NCBI GenBank assembly: GCA_965215945.1
Contig: CBDCFC010000025.1
Location: 1 to 64,000, forward strand
DNA from: JAHEKD01 sp965215945
GTDB taxonomy: Bacteria > Pseudomonadota > Gammaproteobacteria > Arenicellales > JAHEKD01
Length of the DNA: 64,000 nucleotides
Reading direction: 5' to 3'
The translations under genes were made by a program, and so were the position numbers. Below are positions 1 to 8,576 of this stretch, one piece after another. Every line of letters starts with the position of its first letter. The stretch's first letter is position 1. Below the pieces are notes generated by a model. The model had not been told where the DNA came from and made no database searches. It worked only from the letters and a program-made list of their open reading frames with translations.

Positions 1-1
1 T

Positions 2-1441
2 AACGGCATATCAATTGATGGTGAAGTCGAAGGTTGGTTTACAGATGACACCCCCAAACGTTTTGAGTCATACAACTGGCAAGTGATCGCTGATGTGAAT
101 GGTCATGATCCGGTATTTGTCAAACAGGCCATAGATCAGGCCAGGGCCAATTCCGATCAGCCAACGCTTATTTGCTGCAAAACAGTTATAGGTTTTGGCT
201 CACCGAATAAAGCTGGTAAAGAATCATCACATGGAGCACCATTAGGTGAAGATGAAATTGTATTGATGCGTGATCAGTTGGATTGGCAACATGACCCTTT
301 TGATGTTCCTGAATCAATATATGACGGCTGGTCTGCAGTAGAGTCCGGTCAACAGGCTCAACAAGCCTGGCAAACAGCATTTGATGCTTACAAAACAGAG
401 CATCCAGAGTTAGCGACAGAATTCGAGCGTCGGACCACAGGGCAATTACCGCAAGACTGGAGCAGCAAAGCTGACGGGGTGCTCAATGAAACCAATAACA
501 AAGCTGAAACAGTTGCAACACGTAAAGCCTCGCAGTTCGCTCTGAATGGTTTTGGTCCATATTTACCCGAATATATCGGCGGTTCAGCCGATTTGACCGG
601 ATCCAATTACACCAACTGGACAGTTTGTAATCCCATCAGTAAAGCTGATGCCAGCGGTAATTATATTTATTACGGTGTACGGGAATTTGGCATGGTGGCG
701 ATTAACAACGGCATTGCCCTGCATGGTGGCTTTATCCCTTATGGCGGTACATTTTTGATGTTTTCAGAGTATGCACGTAATGCACTGCGAATGGCCGCGT
801 TAATGGGAATCCAAAACATCTGTGTTTTCACCCACGATTCTATTGGGCTCGGCGAAGATGGGCCGACCCATCAAGCTGTGGAACAGGCCGCAACACTACG
901 CTTAATGCCCAATATGTCGGTCTGGCGACCGAGTGATACCTTGGAATCAGCAGCGGCCTGGCGTTATGCAATAGAACGTAAGAATGGGCCGACCTGCCTT
1001 TTATTTTCAAGGCAAAATGCTCAGTTTGTGGAACGAACGGAGCAGCAGATTGCCGATATACCAAAAGGGGCTTACACATTGAGCCCCGCCGATAATCCGC
1101 AGGCTATTATTATTGGCACCGGTACAGAAGTTGGTTTGGCAATGCAGGCTCAACAGCAACTTGCCGATGAAGGCATTGCTGTATCAGTTGTATCAATGCC
1201 ATCAACCGATGTCTTTGATGCACAGGATGCGGCCTATAAAGCATCAGTTTTAACAGAAGGAGTACCTGTTATTGCAGTCGAAGCAGGCATTGCTGATTAC
1301 TGGATAAAATACACCAAGGACAAAGCCAATGTTGTTGGAATTGATAGTTTTGGTGAATCTGCACCAGGCGATGCCGTTTATGAATATCTGGGTATAACCA
1401 CTGCAAATGTTGTAAAAACGGTGAAGCAGGCAATTGCTTAA
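2..1441 (+). CDS. tkt: Transketolase, C-terminal part (5' end outside window)
   Basis: Thiamine-diphosphate enzyme that moves two-carbon ketol units in the pentose phosphate or Calvin pathway. The frame is open from the first bases of the window, so the N-terminal part lies upstream. Visible are the end of the TPP domain (KTVIGFGSPNKAGKESSHG), the pyrimidine-binding domain (GSADLTGSN, VREFGMVAINNGIALHGG, THDSIGLGEDGPTHQAVE) and the C-terminal domain (GTGTEVGLAMQA, IDSFGESAPGDAVYEYLG). It starts a same-strand run with gap, pgk, pyk and fba, so it probably supplies sugar phosphates to that central block. The family identity is clear; only the number of missing N-terminal residues is unknown. 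Confidence 0.97.
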   Translation, partial: NGISIDGEVEGWFTDDTPKRFESYNWQVIADVNGHDPVFVKQAIDQARANSDQPTLICCKTVIGFGSPNKAGKESSHGAPLGEDEIVLMRDQLDWQHDPFDVPESIYDGWSAVESGQQAQQAWQTAFDAYKTEHPELATEFERRTTGQLPQDWSSKADGVLNETNNKAETVATRKASQFALNGFGPYLPEYIGGSADLTGSNYTNWTVCNPISKADASGNYIYYGVREFGMVAINNGIALHGGFIPYGGTFLMFSEYARNALRMAALMGIQNICVFTHDSIGLGEDGPTHQAVEQAATLRLMPNMSVWRPSDTLESAAAWRYAIERKNGPTCLLFSRQNAQFVERTEQQIADIPKGAYTLSPADNPQAIIIGTGTEVGLAMQAQQQLADEGIAVSVVSMPSTDVFDAQDAAYKASVLTEGVPVIAVEAGIADYWIKYTKDKANVVGIDSFGESAPGDAVYEYLGITTANVVKTVKQAIA

Positions 1442-1506
1442 CTCGCTATAATATGCGCCCATTCGGACGTGTATATTTTTAACTTGAAATCTGTGGAGAA
1501 ACAGTA

Positions 1507-2520
1507 ATGGCAATTAAAGTTGCAATTAATGGCTTCGGACGCATCGGACGTAATGTTTGTCGAGCCTTGTTTGAATCTGGTCGCGGTGATGAATTTGATT
1601 TGGTTGCGATCAACGATCTGGGTGACGCCCAAACCAATGCACATTTGCTGCAGTATGATACCGCACATGGAAAATTTGGCGGTGAAGTCAGCGTAGATGG
1701 TGATTATCTTACGGTTAACGGCGACAAAATGCGTGTTCTAGCTGAACGTGACCCAGCCAAATTGCCCTGGGATGAATTGGGTGTTGATGTAGTATTGGAA
1801 TCGACGGGTTTTTTCGCTAACAAAGAAAAAGCCAGCGCCCATATCCAAGGCGGGGCAAAAAAAGTTGTGATTTCGGCGCCCGGTGGTAGCGATGTTGATG
1901 CGACAATTGTATATGGCGTTAATCATGATGTACTCAAAGCATCGGATACCGTGATTTCAAATGCATCTTGCACCACAAACTGTTTGGCGCCACTCGTTAA
2001 ACCACTGCATGAAAAAATCGGCGTGGTCAGCGGCTTAATGAATACGATTCATTCTTATACAAACGATCAGGTTTTAACCGATGTATATCACTCTGATTTG
2101 CGCAGAGCTCGTTCGGCCAGTCAGAATATGATCCCGACCAAGACCGGAGCTGCTGCTGCGGTGGGTTTAGTATTGCCTGATCTAAACGGCAAACTTGATG
2201 GCTTTTCAATTCGAGTGCCAACCATCAATGTTTCATTGGTTGATTTAACCTTTCAGGCTGCACGTGAAACCAGCGTTGAAGAAATTCATGCGATTATGAA
2301 AGAAGCCGCAAACGGCGATCTGAAAGGTATCCTAGCCTACAATGAAGCACCGTTGGTATCCAGTGACTTTAATCATGATCCACATTCTTCATCTTATGAT
2401 GCCGGAATGACACGGGTCACTGAAGGCACTTTAGTCAAAGTCTGCTCCTGGTATGACAATGAGTGGGGTTTTTCTAATAGGATGCTAGATACCACTAAAG
2501 CCTTGATGAATGCAGCCTAA
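1507..2520 (+). CDS. gap: Glyceraldehyde-3-phosphate dehydrogenase, type I
   Basis: Converts glyceraldehyde 3-phosphate, phosphate and NAD to 1,3-bisphosphoglycerate in the cytosol. The 337-residue length is normal. The Rossmann motif NGFGRIGR is at residues 8-15, the catalytic cysteine lies in SNASCTTNC near residue 155, and the C-terminal SWYDNEWGFSNRM is typical. A GGAG Shine-Dalgarno lies about ten bases before the ATG, and a TATAAT-like hexamer at 1447-1452 may be a -10 box although no good -35 is evident. The gene sits between tkt and pgk, and a repeat element separates it from pgk. Confidence 0.98.
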   Translation: MAIKVAINGFGRIGRNVCRALFESGRGDEFDLVAINDLGDAQTNAHLLQYDTAHGKFGGEVSVDGDYLTVNGDKMRVLAERDPAKLPWDELGVDVVLESTGFFANKEKASAHIQGGAKKVVISAPGGSDVDATIVYGVNHDVLKASDTVISNASCTTNCLAPLVKPLHEKIGVVSGLMNTIHSYTNDQVLTDVYHSDLRRARSASQNMIPTKTGAAAAVGLVLPDLNGKLDGFSIRVPTINVSLVDLTFQAARETSVEEIHAIMKEAANGDLKGILAYNEAPLVSSDFNHDPHSSSYDAGMTRVTEGTLVKVCSWYDNEWGFSNRMLDTTKALMNAA

Positions 2521-2566
2521 TCTAATGGGGTTAGAGTCATTTTTTCGACTCCATTTATTACTCAGG

Positions 2567-2663
2567 GTCATTGCGAGTACCCGCTCGGGCATAAACTCCG
2601 CGAAGCAATCCATATTTTGTGGATTGCCACAGTCGCTCACTGTGTTCGCTCCTTCGCAATGAC
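2567..2663. repeat. Intergenic palindromic (REP/MITE-like) element
   Basis: The stretch between gap and pgk begins with GTCATTGCGA and ends with the complementary TCGCAATGAC. An inner hairpin GCAATCCA/TGGATTGC lies at 2605-2612 and 2620-2627. Elements with these same termini are common between genes in many proteobacteria; that comparison is from memory, not from a search. It carries no gene. It may separate the gap and pgk transcripts or be transcribed through. A small hairpin with a T run at 2521-2555 just after gap could be a weak terminator. Confidence 0.75.
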
Positions 2664-2701
2664 ATTTGCGGCTTAATACAAAGGCTGCACAAGTTTTATC
2701 T

Positions 2702-3886
2702 ATGGACAACATAGTTTCAATGAATTCTATAGATCTGGCGAATAAGCGTGTGCTGGTTCGTCAGGACTTGAACGTGCCCGTGGCTGACGGCAAAGTCACC
2801 AGTGATAAACGAATCGTTGCTTCGCTACCAACAATTAGAGCAGTCCTGGAGCGAAACGCAGCAGTAATGTTGATGTCACACCTTGGGCGGCCAACGGAAG
2901 GGCAGTACAGTGAAGAGTTTTCATTAAAGCCTGTGGCAGATTGCTTATCAGAGCATCTTAGCCAGCCAGTTAAACTGATTAAAGACTGGTTAGATGGTGT
3001 TGAGGTTCAACCGGGTGAAGTCGCATTACTGGAAAACGTCCGTTTTAATATGGGCGAAAAATCTAACGACGACGAGCTGGCTAAAAAAATGGCTGCTCTA
3101 TGTGATATTTTCGTTATGGATGCATTTGGCACTGCTCATCGTGCTCAGGCGTCAACGCATGGTGTGGCCAAATTCGCTAATGAAGTTTGTGCAGGGCCCT
3201 TACTTAGTGCTGAACTCGAGGCGCTGGAAAAAGCCTTAGAAAGCCCACAGTCTCCGGTAGTGGCGATAGTCGGCGGTTCCAAAGTATCAACCAAGTTGAC
3301 GGTTTTGGAAACTCTGGGTAGCAAGGTTGATCAACTGGTGGTTGGTGGTGGTATTGCCAATACATTTATTGCTGCGGCCGGTTATTCAGTAGGTACATCA
3401 CTTTATGAACCTGATTTAATTCCTCATGCCCAAGATTTAATTGAAAAAGCAAGAGCAAGTGGGTCAGACATTCCAGTACCAACCGATGTAATAGTAGCGA
3501 CTGAGTTTTCTGCGCAGGCTCAAGCAATAACCAAATCAGTTGATCAGGTTGACGATGATGAATTAATTTTAGATGTTGGCCCGCAAACAGCGCAGCAATA
3601 TGCAGCTATGATGAAAAATGCAGGTACGATTGTTTGGAACGGTCCGGTTGGTGTGTTTGAGATGCCGCAATTTGCTCAGGGCACCAAAGTGATGGCACAG
3701 GCTATTGCTGACAGCGATGCATTTTCAATTGCCGGTGGCGGTGATACATTAGCAGCGATTGATCAATTTAATCTAACTGATAAAATTTCATATATCTCAA
3801 CTGGAGGGGGTGCGTTTCTAGAGTTTTTAGAAGGTAAAATACTTCCAGCTGTAGAGATATTAGAACAACGGTCAACTACCGCCTGA
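2702..3886 (+). CDS. pgk: Phosphoglycerate kinase
   Basis: Transfers phosphate between 1,3-bisphosphoglycerate and ADP. Recognised by VRQDLNVPV near the N-terminus, LMSHLGRP, LLENVRFNMGEKSND, VAIVGGSKVSTK, the nucleotide-binding WNGPVGVFE and the C-terminal GGGDTLAAI. The frame stays open back to a TTG at 2666, but that stretch lies in the repeat's edge. I chose the ATG at 2702, which gives a short N-terminal extension like that of E. coli Pgk; the ATG at 2720 is an alternative. Neither has a strong Shine-Dalgarno. The length of about 394 residues is normal. It is followed at 15 bases by pyk. Confidence 0.96.
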   Translation: MDNIVSMNSIDLANKRVLVRQDLNVPVADGKVTSDKRIVASLPTIRAVLERNAAVMLMSHLGRPTEGQYSEEFSLKPVADCLSEHLSQPVKLIKDWLDGVEVQPGEVALLENVRFNMGEKSNDDELAKKMAALCDIFVMDAFGTAHRAQASTHGVAKFANEVCAGPLLSAELEALEKALESPQSPVVAIVGGSKVSTKLTVLETLGSKVDQLVVGGGIANTFIAAAGYSVGTSLYEPDLIPHAQDLIEKARASGSDIPVPTDVIVATEFSAQAQAITKSVDQVDDDELILDVGPQTAQQYAAMMKNAGTIVWNGPVGVFEMPQFAQGTKVMAQAIADSDAFSIAGGGDTLAAIDQFNLTDKISYISTGGGAFLEFLEGKILPAVEILEQRSTTA

Positions 3887-3901
3887 GGAGGCTTAAAAAG
3901 T

Positions 3902-5350
3902 ATGCTTACCCAGCAACACACTGAATTCAGGCGCACAAAAATCATCGCAACGCTTGGTCCGGCTACTGACAACGAGGAAATGATTTGTACCATGATTGAG
4001 CAAGGTATGAATGTGGCTCGAATTAATTTTTCTCACGGTAAACCAGAAGAACAGATTGCCCGAGCTGAAATGGTGCGCAATTGTGCAATAAAACAAAAAA
4101 AATATGTTGGCATTCTAGCTGATTTACAAGGGCCAAAAATCCGCATCGGCCGTTTTGAAAATAATGAAATTGTTTTAAATCAAGGTGATGAATTTATCCT
4201 TGATGCAGGTTTAGATGGCCAAGCGGGTGATCAGAATCAAGTGGGCATTTCGTACAAAGAGCTTCCAAGAGATGTTAAAGCGGGCAATCTCTTGTTTTTG
4301 GGAGACGGCGACATTTCTCTGCGTGTCGTGAAAGTACAGGGTTCAAAAATTTATACCACGGTAGAAATGGCCGGGTCGCTGTCGAATAACAAAGGTATAA
4401 ATTTGCAGGGTGGCGGCCTATCGGCACCAGCCTTAACTGATAAAGATCACCGTGATATTAAAACGGCTGGTGAAATGAAGGCTGATTTTCTAGCCTTATC
4501 TTTTGTCAGGACTGGCGTTGACATTCAGGTGGGGCGGGAATTATTCAAAGCCGCTGGCGGCAGCGGTAAGATGATAGCTAAAATTGAACGCACGGAAGCA
4601 ATCGAAAATATTGATGAAATTATTAAAGCAACCGATGCAGTGATGCTTGCCCGAGGGGATTTGGGCATAGAAATTGGTGATCATGAGTTACCGGGTGTTC
4701 AAAAACGCATTATTAAACAAGCTCGGACAAACAACAGAGTTGCGATTGTGGCAACTCAGATGATGCAGTCAATGGTTGACAGTCCTATTCCAACACGAGC
4801 GGAAGTTCTGGATGTGGCTAATGCGGTGATTGACGGTACTGATGCCGTGATGCTTTCGGCTGAAACCGCGATAGGTAAGCATCCGGATAAAGTAATCAGT
4901 GCCATGAAACGTATTTGCCGAGGTGCAGAACGACATCGATTAAGTGAGAAAACTTCTCAACACTTTGGCGTTGAAGGCACATTCGAGCGGGTCGATGAAG
5001 CCATCGCCATGGCCAGTATGTTTGTGGCTAATCGATTTAATATTGTGGCAATTATTGCTTTAACCGAATCCGGAGATACAGCAAAATGGTTGTCCAGAGT
5101 TTTAGGCGATATACCGATTTATGCGGTATCCCGCCATATTTCAACCCATCGAAGAGTGACTCTTTTTGGTGGTGTTTTTCCAGTAAATCTTGATATTGGT
5201 ACCTTTGAAGAAAGGCAAGCTGATCAAGAAGTGGTGGATGAGTTAGTGCGTCGTGAAATTATCCATAATGGTGAACGAATCATTATTACTAAAGGCGATA
5301 AAGTTGGTGTTTCCGGCAGTACAAATGTAATGAAAGTGATACAAGTTTAA
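3902..5350 (+). CDS. pyk: Pyruvate kinase
   Basis: Makes ATP and pyruvate from phosphoenolpyruvate. The 482-residue protein has the N-terminal RRTKIIATLGPA, the substrate region MNVARINFSHG, the catalytic lysine region AKIERTEAIENI, the metal-binding MLARGDLGIEIG and the C-terminal allosteric-type domain ending in SGSTNVMKVIQV. The length and sequence resemble the type II (PykA-like) enzymes of gammaproteobacteria. A strong GAGGAGG Shine-Dalgarno lies just before the ATG, overlapping the end of pgk, so pgk and pyk are probably cotranscribed and translated in sequence. fba follows after 21 bases. Confidence 0.97.
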   Translation: MLTQQHTEFRRTKIIATLGPATDNEEMICTMIEQGMNVARINFSHGKPEEQIARAEMVRNCAIKQKKYVGILADLQGPKIRIGRFENNEIVLNQGDEFILDAGLDGQAGDQNQVGISYKELPRDVKAGNLLFLGDGDISLRVVKVQGSKIYTTVEMAGSLSNNKGINLQGGGLSAPALTDKDHRDIKTAGEMKADFLALSFVRTGVDIQVGRELFKAAGGSGKMIAKIERTEAIENIDEIIKATDAVMLARGDLGIEIGDHELPGVQKRIIKQARTNNRVAIVATQMMQSMVDSPIPTRAEVLDVANAVIDGTDAVMLSAETAIGKHPDKVISAMKRICRGAERHRLSEKTSQHFGVEGTFERVDEAIAMASMFVANRFNIVAIIALTESGDTAKWLSRVLGDIPIYAVSRHISTHRRVTLFGGVFPVNLDIGTFEERQADQEVVDELVRREIIHNGERIIITKGDKVGVSGSTNVMKVIQV

Positions 5351-5371
5351 TTTTTACGGAGATAAGAATCT

Positions 5372-6398
5372 ATGGATATAGAAGCTTTAAAACAAACCGC
5401 GCAAGCGATGGTTGCACTCGGCAAAGGTGTTTTAGCAATGGACGAAAGTCATCCAACCTGCGCAAAGCGCTTTGAAAAACTGGGTGTTCCGACAACTGAA
5501 GAAAAGCGTCGGGAATATCGTGATATGTTATTAACTGCGCAAGGTATTGAGAATTATGTCGCGGCAGCAATTTTGTTTGATGAGACGCTTCGCGACAATA
5601 TGCTTAGTGGTGTTCCCTTCCCCGAGCATTTGAAAAATTTAGGGATTGTACCCGGCATTAAAGTTGATGCGGGCGCAAAGCCGCTGGCCGGACACCCTGG
5701 AGAAACTGTGACCGAAGGTTTAGACGGCCTGCGTGATCGATTAAAAGAGTACTATGATCTTGGTGCCCGTTTTGCCAAATGGCGTGCGGTTTATAATATT
5801 TCAGACGCTACTCCAACCCAAGCGGCCAGTATGGCTAATGCACATGGTTTAGCCCGTTATGCTGCACTTTGCCAGGAGGCCAATATTGTTCCGATTGTTG
5901 AGCCTGAAGTGTTAATCAACGGCGATCATACGATTGAGCGATCTTTTGAAGCCACTCAATCAGCACAACAATTAGTGTTTGATCAATTGCGTGAGCAAGG
6001 AGTCATGATGGAGGGCATTGTCTTGAAACCTTCAATGGTAACCTCTGGTCTTGACGCCACGAATAAGGCGGGGTGTGCAGGAAGTGGCAGAAAAAACTGT
6101 TGAATGCCTGTTAAGTACTGTTCCTGCCGAAGTGCCGGGTATTGCCTTTTTGTCGGGTGGTCAAACCGACGAAGAAGCGGCTGCACACTTGAGCGCAATG
6201 AATGCGTTAGCTGTAGATGTGCCATGGCGATTAACGTTTTCTTATGGTCGGGCACTGCAACAGGCGGCAATGACGGCTTGGGGTGGCGATAGCAATAATA
6301 TTGAAGTAGGGCGTAAAGTTGCATTACATCGTGCACGTATGAATGGATTAGCTTCCATGGGTCAATACAGTGAGGAGCTCGAGAAAGAAGCGGCTTGA
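5372..6398 (+). pseudogene. fba: Class I fructose-bisphosphate aldolase, split by one extra G
   Basis: Schiff-base (class I) aldolase of glycolysis and gluconeogenesis. The first frame (to 6103) holds GVLAMDESHPTCAKRF and the Schiff-base lysine in VLKPSMVTSG. The remaining third, VQEVAEKTVE through FLSGGQTDEEAAAHLSAMN, lies one frame over. Removing one G from the GGGG run at 6070-6073 restores GVQEVAEK and a 341-residue protein, the normal length. No residue seems otherwise lost, so this is either a sequencing insertion or a very recent mutation. A GGAG site precedes the ATG. It is the last gene of the glycolytic run. Confidence 0.93.
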
Positions 6399-6409
6399 GC
6401 CTCGCATCG

Positions 6410-6479
6410 GGGGTCAGAGTCGTTTTTCCTCAGTTTTTAGTTTGATAGAAACAAGCAAATGAAAAACGACTCTGACCCC
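6410..6479. repeat. 19-bp perfect inverted repeat overlapping a start codon
   Basis: The arms GGGGTCAGAGTCGTTTTTC (6410-6428) and its exact complement (6461-6479) enclose a 32-base loop. Very similar arms occur in many proteobacterial genomes, often near REP-associated tyrosine transposases; this is recalled, not searched, and no transposase is in the window. The right arm contains the G of the next gene's ATG and encodes its first residues. The paired structure could also end fba transcription, although no separate T tract follows the right arm on the plus strand. Confidence 0.8.
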
Positions 6480-6941
6480 ATACAACACCTATTAATCGTT
6501 TCAAACACACCATCGCCAAACACAAAAAAACTGGCGGATGCTATTGTAGAAGGAGCTAAAAACAAAGATATTGATGATGTGGAAGTCGAGTTTTTGGAAC
6601 CGCTTAATGCTTCAGCAGATGATGTCTTATCGGCTGATGGCATCATTATCGGTACGACAGAAAATTTTGGCTACATGAGTGGGCAAATTAAAGATTTTTT
6701 CGAGCGTATTTATTATCCCTGCTTAGAGCAAACCCAAGGCCTTCCTTATGCTTTGTTTGTAAAAGGCGGGCTAGATGGAACAGGAGCAAAATTATCTGTT
6801 GAAAAAATCATTACGGGTCTGCGCTGGAAAGAAGTTCAACAGCCATTAATCATGAAAGGTGAGTTTCAATCAAAATGGTTAGCTGATTGTGAAGAGCTGG
6901 GTATGTATGTAGCAGCAGGTTTGGAAGCTAAAATTTTCTGA
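6459..6941 (+). CDS. Flavodoxin / NADPH-dependent FMN reductase-like protein
   Basis: A 160-residue protein with a flavodoxin-like fold. It has the phosphate-binding N-terminal stretch LLIVSNTPSPNTKKLADAI, the central GIIIGTTENFGYMSGQIKDF typical of FMN-binding loops, and VKGGLDGTGAKLSVEKI. It probably binds FMN and acts as a small cytosolic redox protein; the partner is unknown. The only plausible start is the ATG at 6459, and residues 2-7 (KNDSDP) are encoded by the inverted-repeat arm, so a mobile repeat seems to have supplied the N-terminus. No clear Shine-Dalgarno is present. The next feature downstream is a repeat cluster. Confidence 0.8.
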   Translation: MKNDSDPIQHLLIVSNTPSPNTKKLADAIVEGAKNKDIDDVEVEFLEPLNASADDVLSADGIIIGTTENFGYMSGQIKDFFERIYYPCLEQTQGLPYALFVKGGLDGTGAKLSVEKIITGLRWKEVQQPLIMKGEFQSKWLADCEELGMYVAAGLEAKIF

Positions 6942-6944
6942 TAG

Positions 6945-7107
6945 TGTGTCCCGTGCTTGCCATGGGATCTCCCTGGGTTGACTCCTTTATGTCTCACGGG
7001 GACCCCGGAATAAAGCCAGGGAACAGACTTTTTACCGCTCTTGTTGCGGGATCTTCTTGAATTAACTCCGCCATATCTAATGGAGATCCCGGATCGGGTC
7101 CGGGACA
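6945..7107. repeat. Two tandem REP-like palindromic units
   Basis: This non-coding stretch contains two related units. The first runs from GTCCCGTGCTTGCC to the CCGGAATAAAGCC area. The second carries GCGGGATCTTC and GGAGATCCCGGATCGGGTCC. Both are built from inverted GGATCTCC/GGAGATCC-type arms like those of the element at 17965-18042. They lie between the convergent flavodoxin-like gene and the His/Tyr-rich gene, where such elements often stabilise or end transcripts. Confidence 0.7.
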
Positions 7108-7111
7108 AGCC

Positions 7112-7477
7112 TTAATCAAAATAAACGTAGAAACGGCCACCATTATGATATCCACTTCGGTATCGGTAGTCAGAATGCCGTTTAAATCGGTATCGATCAC
7201 GGTATGTACGTTTGTAACCATAATGGTGAGGTTTATGGTAATAATGCCCATTATGGTAATAATTATTTCGGTAGTGATGCCGCCTATGTTTTAAGCGATG
7301 CTTATAACCATATCCATGGCCGCAATAGGCATTATGTTTATGGTGATAGCCGCCGGAATAATAATGATGTTTTTTCTTATAATATCTATGGTCAGCGCTG
7401 GCCGGTTGAAATGCAAAGCCAATGAGTAACGCTGTTGGAACAATCCACTTAAAAGCTGCTTTAATTTTGGAGTTCAT
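7112..7477 (-). CDS. Small secreted His/Tyr-rich protein of unknown function
   Basis: A 121-residue protein with a good signal peptide (positively charged start, WIVPTALLIGFAF core, likely cleavage after ASA near residue 28). The mature part is almost entirely His, Tyr, Lys, Arg, Gly and Asn, with runs such as YYKKKHHYYSGGYHHKH and HYRNNYYHNGHYYHKPHHYG. This suggests a periplasmic or extracellular, possibly disordered, metal-binding or matrix protein, but no family is recognised. A possible Shine-Dalgarno (GAGGATTTC) precedes the ATG on the minus strand. The plus-strand frame opposite it is a composition artefact. Confidence 0.6.
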   Translation of the reverse strand: MNSKIKAAFKWIVPTALLIGFAFQPASADHRYYKKKHHYYSGGYHHKHNAYCGHGYGYKHRLKHRRHHYRNNYYHNGHYYHKPHHYGYKRTYRDRYRFKRHSDYRYRSGYHNGGRFYVYFD

Positions 7478-7560
7478 AAGAAATCCTCGCAGTCTAGAAT
7501 AAATTCATAGCTTAGTACGGCAAGCATGAAAGAAGCATGAATTATTTATGAATGGAAAAC

Positions 7561-7624
7561 GTCATTCCGGAAATGCCGAAGGCATTATCCGGAACCTCCA
7601 CAAGCTGACGTGTGGTTAAATGAC
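7561..7624. repeat. Palindromic intergenic repeat
   Basis: A roughly 64-base element between the upstream region of the His/Tyr-rich gene and the end of the DHDPS-like gene. It begins GTCATT and ends AATGAC. Inside are a hairpin built on CCGGAAATGCC/GGCATTATCCGG and a smaller CCACA/TGTGG hairpin. No gene lies in it. It may act as a 3' end for the minus-strand pxp operon. Confidence 0.6.
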
Positions 7625-7640
7625 AGAATCAGTTTATTAT

Positions 7641-8543
7641 TTACTGAAATAAGTCGGCGGCTAATTTCTTACCATCACTTTCGGACATAGATAATAATGG
7701 GGGGCGAACGTTGATCCAGCGTGAATCGCCAGATTTCATGGCCAATAGGCATTTTTGGGATGCGATTACATCAAAATCCTGTACTGTTTGCCGAAAAGTT
7801 TTGACTTTTTCATGTAAAGCTTTAGCTTTATCAATTTCGTTATCGACGTAGTGATTTATTGTCTTTGCGATCATGGTGGAATTTAAGTTGGCTGTTGCCG
7901 AAATGCAGCCGTTTGCACCAAGATCGAGTGCGTCGATCAACGGTAGTTCAGAGCCCGGATAAATGATTAAAGAGTCTATTGCTAATAGTGCTTTAGTATT
8001 TTCCCAGTCGCCAGAGCTGTCCTTGATACCAATAACGATGTCTGGGAATTGTTGATGCAGTTCCTTAACAACATTAACAGGAATACCTACACCAGCGACT
8101 TGGGGAATATGGTAAAGATAAATCCTAAGATCTGGATGATTAACAGCTTCAATTAAGCGTACAAAATAATTGACCAGACCTTGATCCGGGACGGATTTAA
8201 TGTAAAACGGTGGTAAAGTCATGACAGCTAGGCAGCCTAATTCAATGCAGGCAAGTGACAGGCGTGCTGTGTCGGCAATGTTTGTCAAGCCTGTTCCTGG
8301 TATCAGCCTTTTAGGGTCAACACCAGCATCCACCATTTTCCTTATGATGGTGATACGTTCATCAATGCCAACTGAGAGCGCTTCACCGGTAGTGCCAAAC
8401 GGTGCCAAACCGACACAACCATTGTTCAAAAGATGCTGGGCATGAGAGACGTATGAATCCTCAGCGATCGACAGATCATCATTAAAAGGAGTCAGGTTGG
8501 GAGCGATAACACCTTTTGGTAACACGCCTGATGTTTGCATCAT
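7641..8543 (-). CDS. Dihydrodipicolinate synthase / N-acetylneuraminate lyase family protein
   Basis: A (beta/alpha)8 Schiff-base aldolase of 300 residues. The family motif GTTGEA lies near residue 50, the catalytic tyrosine region is YLYHIPQVAGVGI, and the Schiff-base lysine is in IVIGIKDSSGD. It follows pxpC by about 33 bases on the same strand, so it is probably the last gene of the 5-oxoproline operon. True lysine-pathway DapA is possible, but the operon context and sequence suggest a catabolic lyase acting on a different 2-keto acid. The substrate is not deducible here. Confidence 0.82.
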   Translation of the reverse strand: MMQTSGVLPKGVIAPNLTPFNDDLSIAEDSYVSHAQHLLNNGCVGLAPFGTTGEALSVGIDERITIIRKMVDAGVDPKRLIPGTGLTNIADTARLSLACIELGCLAVMTLPPFYIKSVPDQGLVNYFVRLIEAVNHPDLRIYLYHIPQVAGVGIPVNVVKELHQQFPDIVIGIKDSSGDWENTKALLAIDSLIIYPGSELPLIDALDLGANGCISATANLNSTMIAKTINHYVDNEIDKAKALHEKVKTFRQTVQDFDVIASQKCLLAMKSGDSRWINVRPPLLSMSESDGKKLAADLFQ

Positions 8544-8576
8544 CTACTTTTCCTCTTTGGTGCAGCTATAGTTTAT

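Noticed and set aside
1447..1452. Promoter for gap
   Set aside because: The TATAAT is good, but no acceptable -35 lies at the right distance, so it is mentioned only under gap.
6050..6080. Programmed ribosomal frameshift in fba
   Set aside because: There is no slippery heptamer or stimulatory structure pattern, and three unrelated genes carry the same kind of one-base insertion.
6945..7107. CRISPR-like array
   Set aside because: Only two imperfect palindromic units without uniform spacers and no cas genes; these are REP-like repeats.
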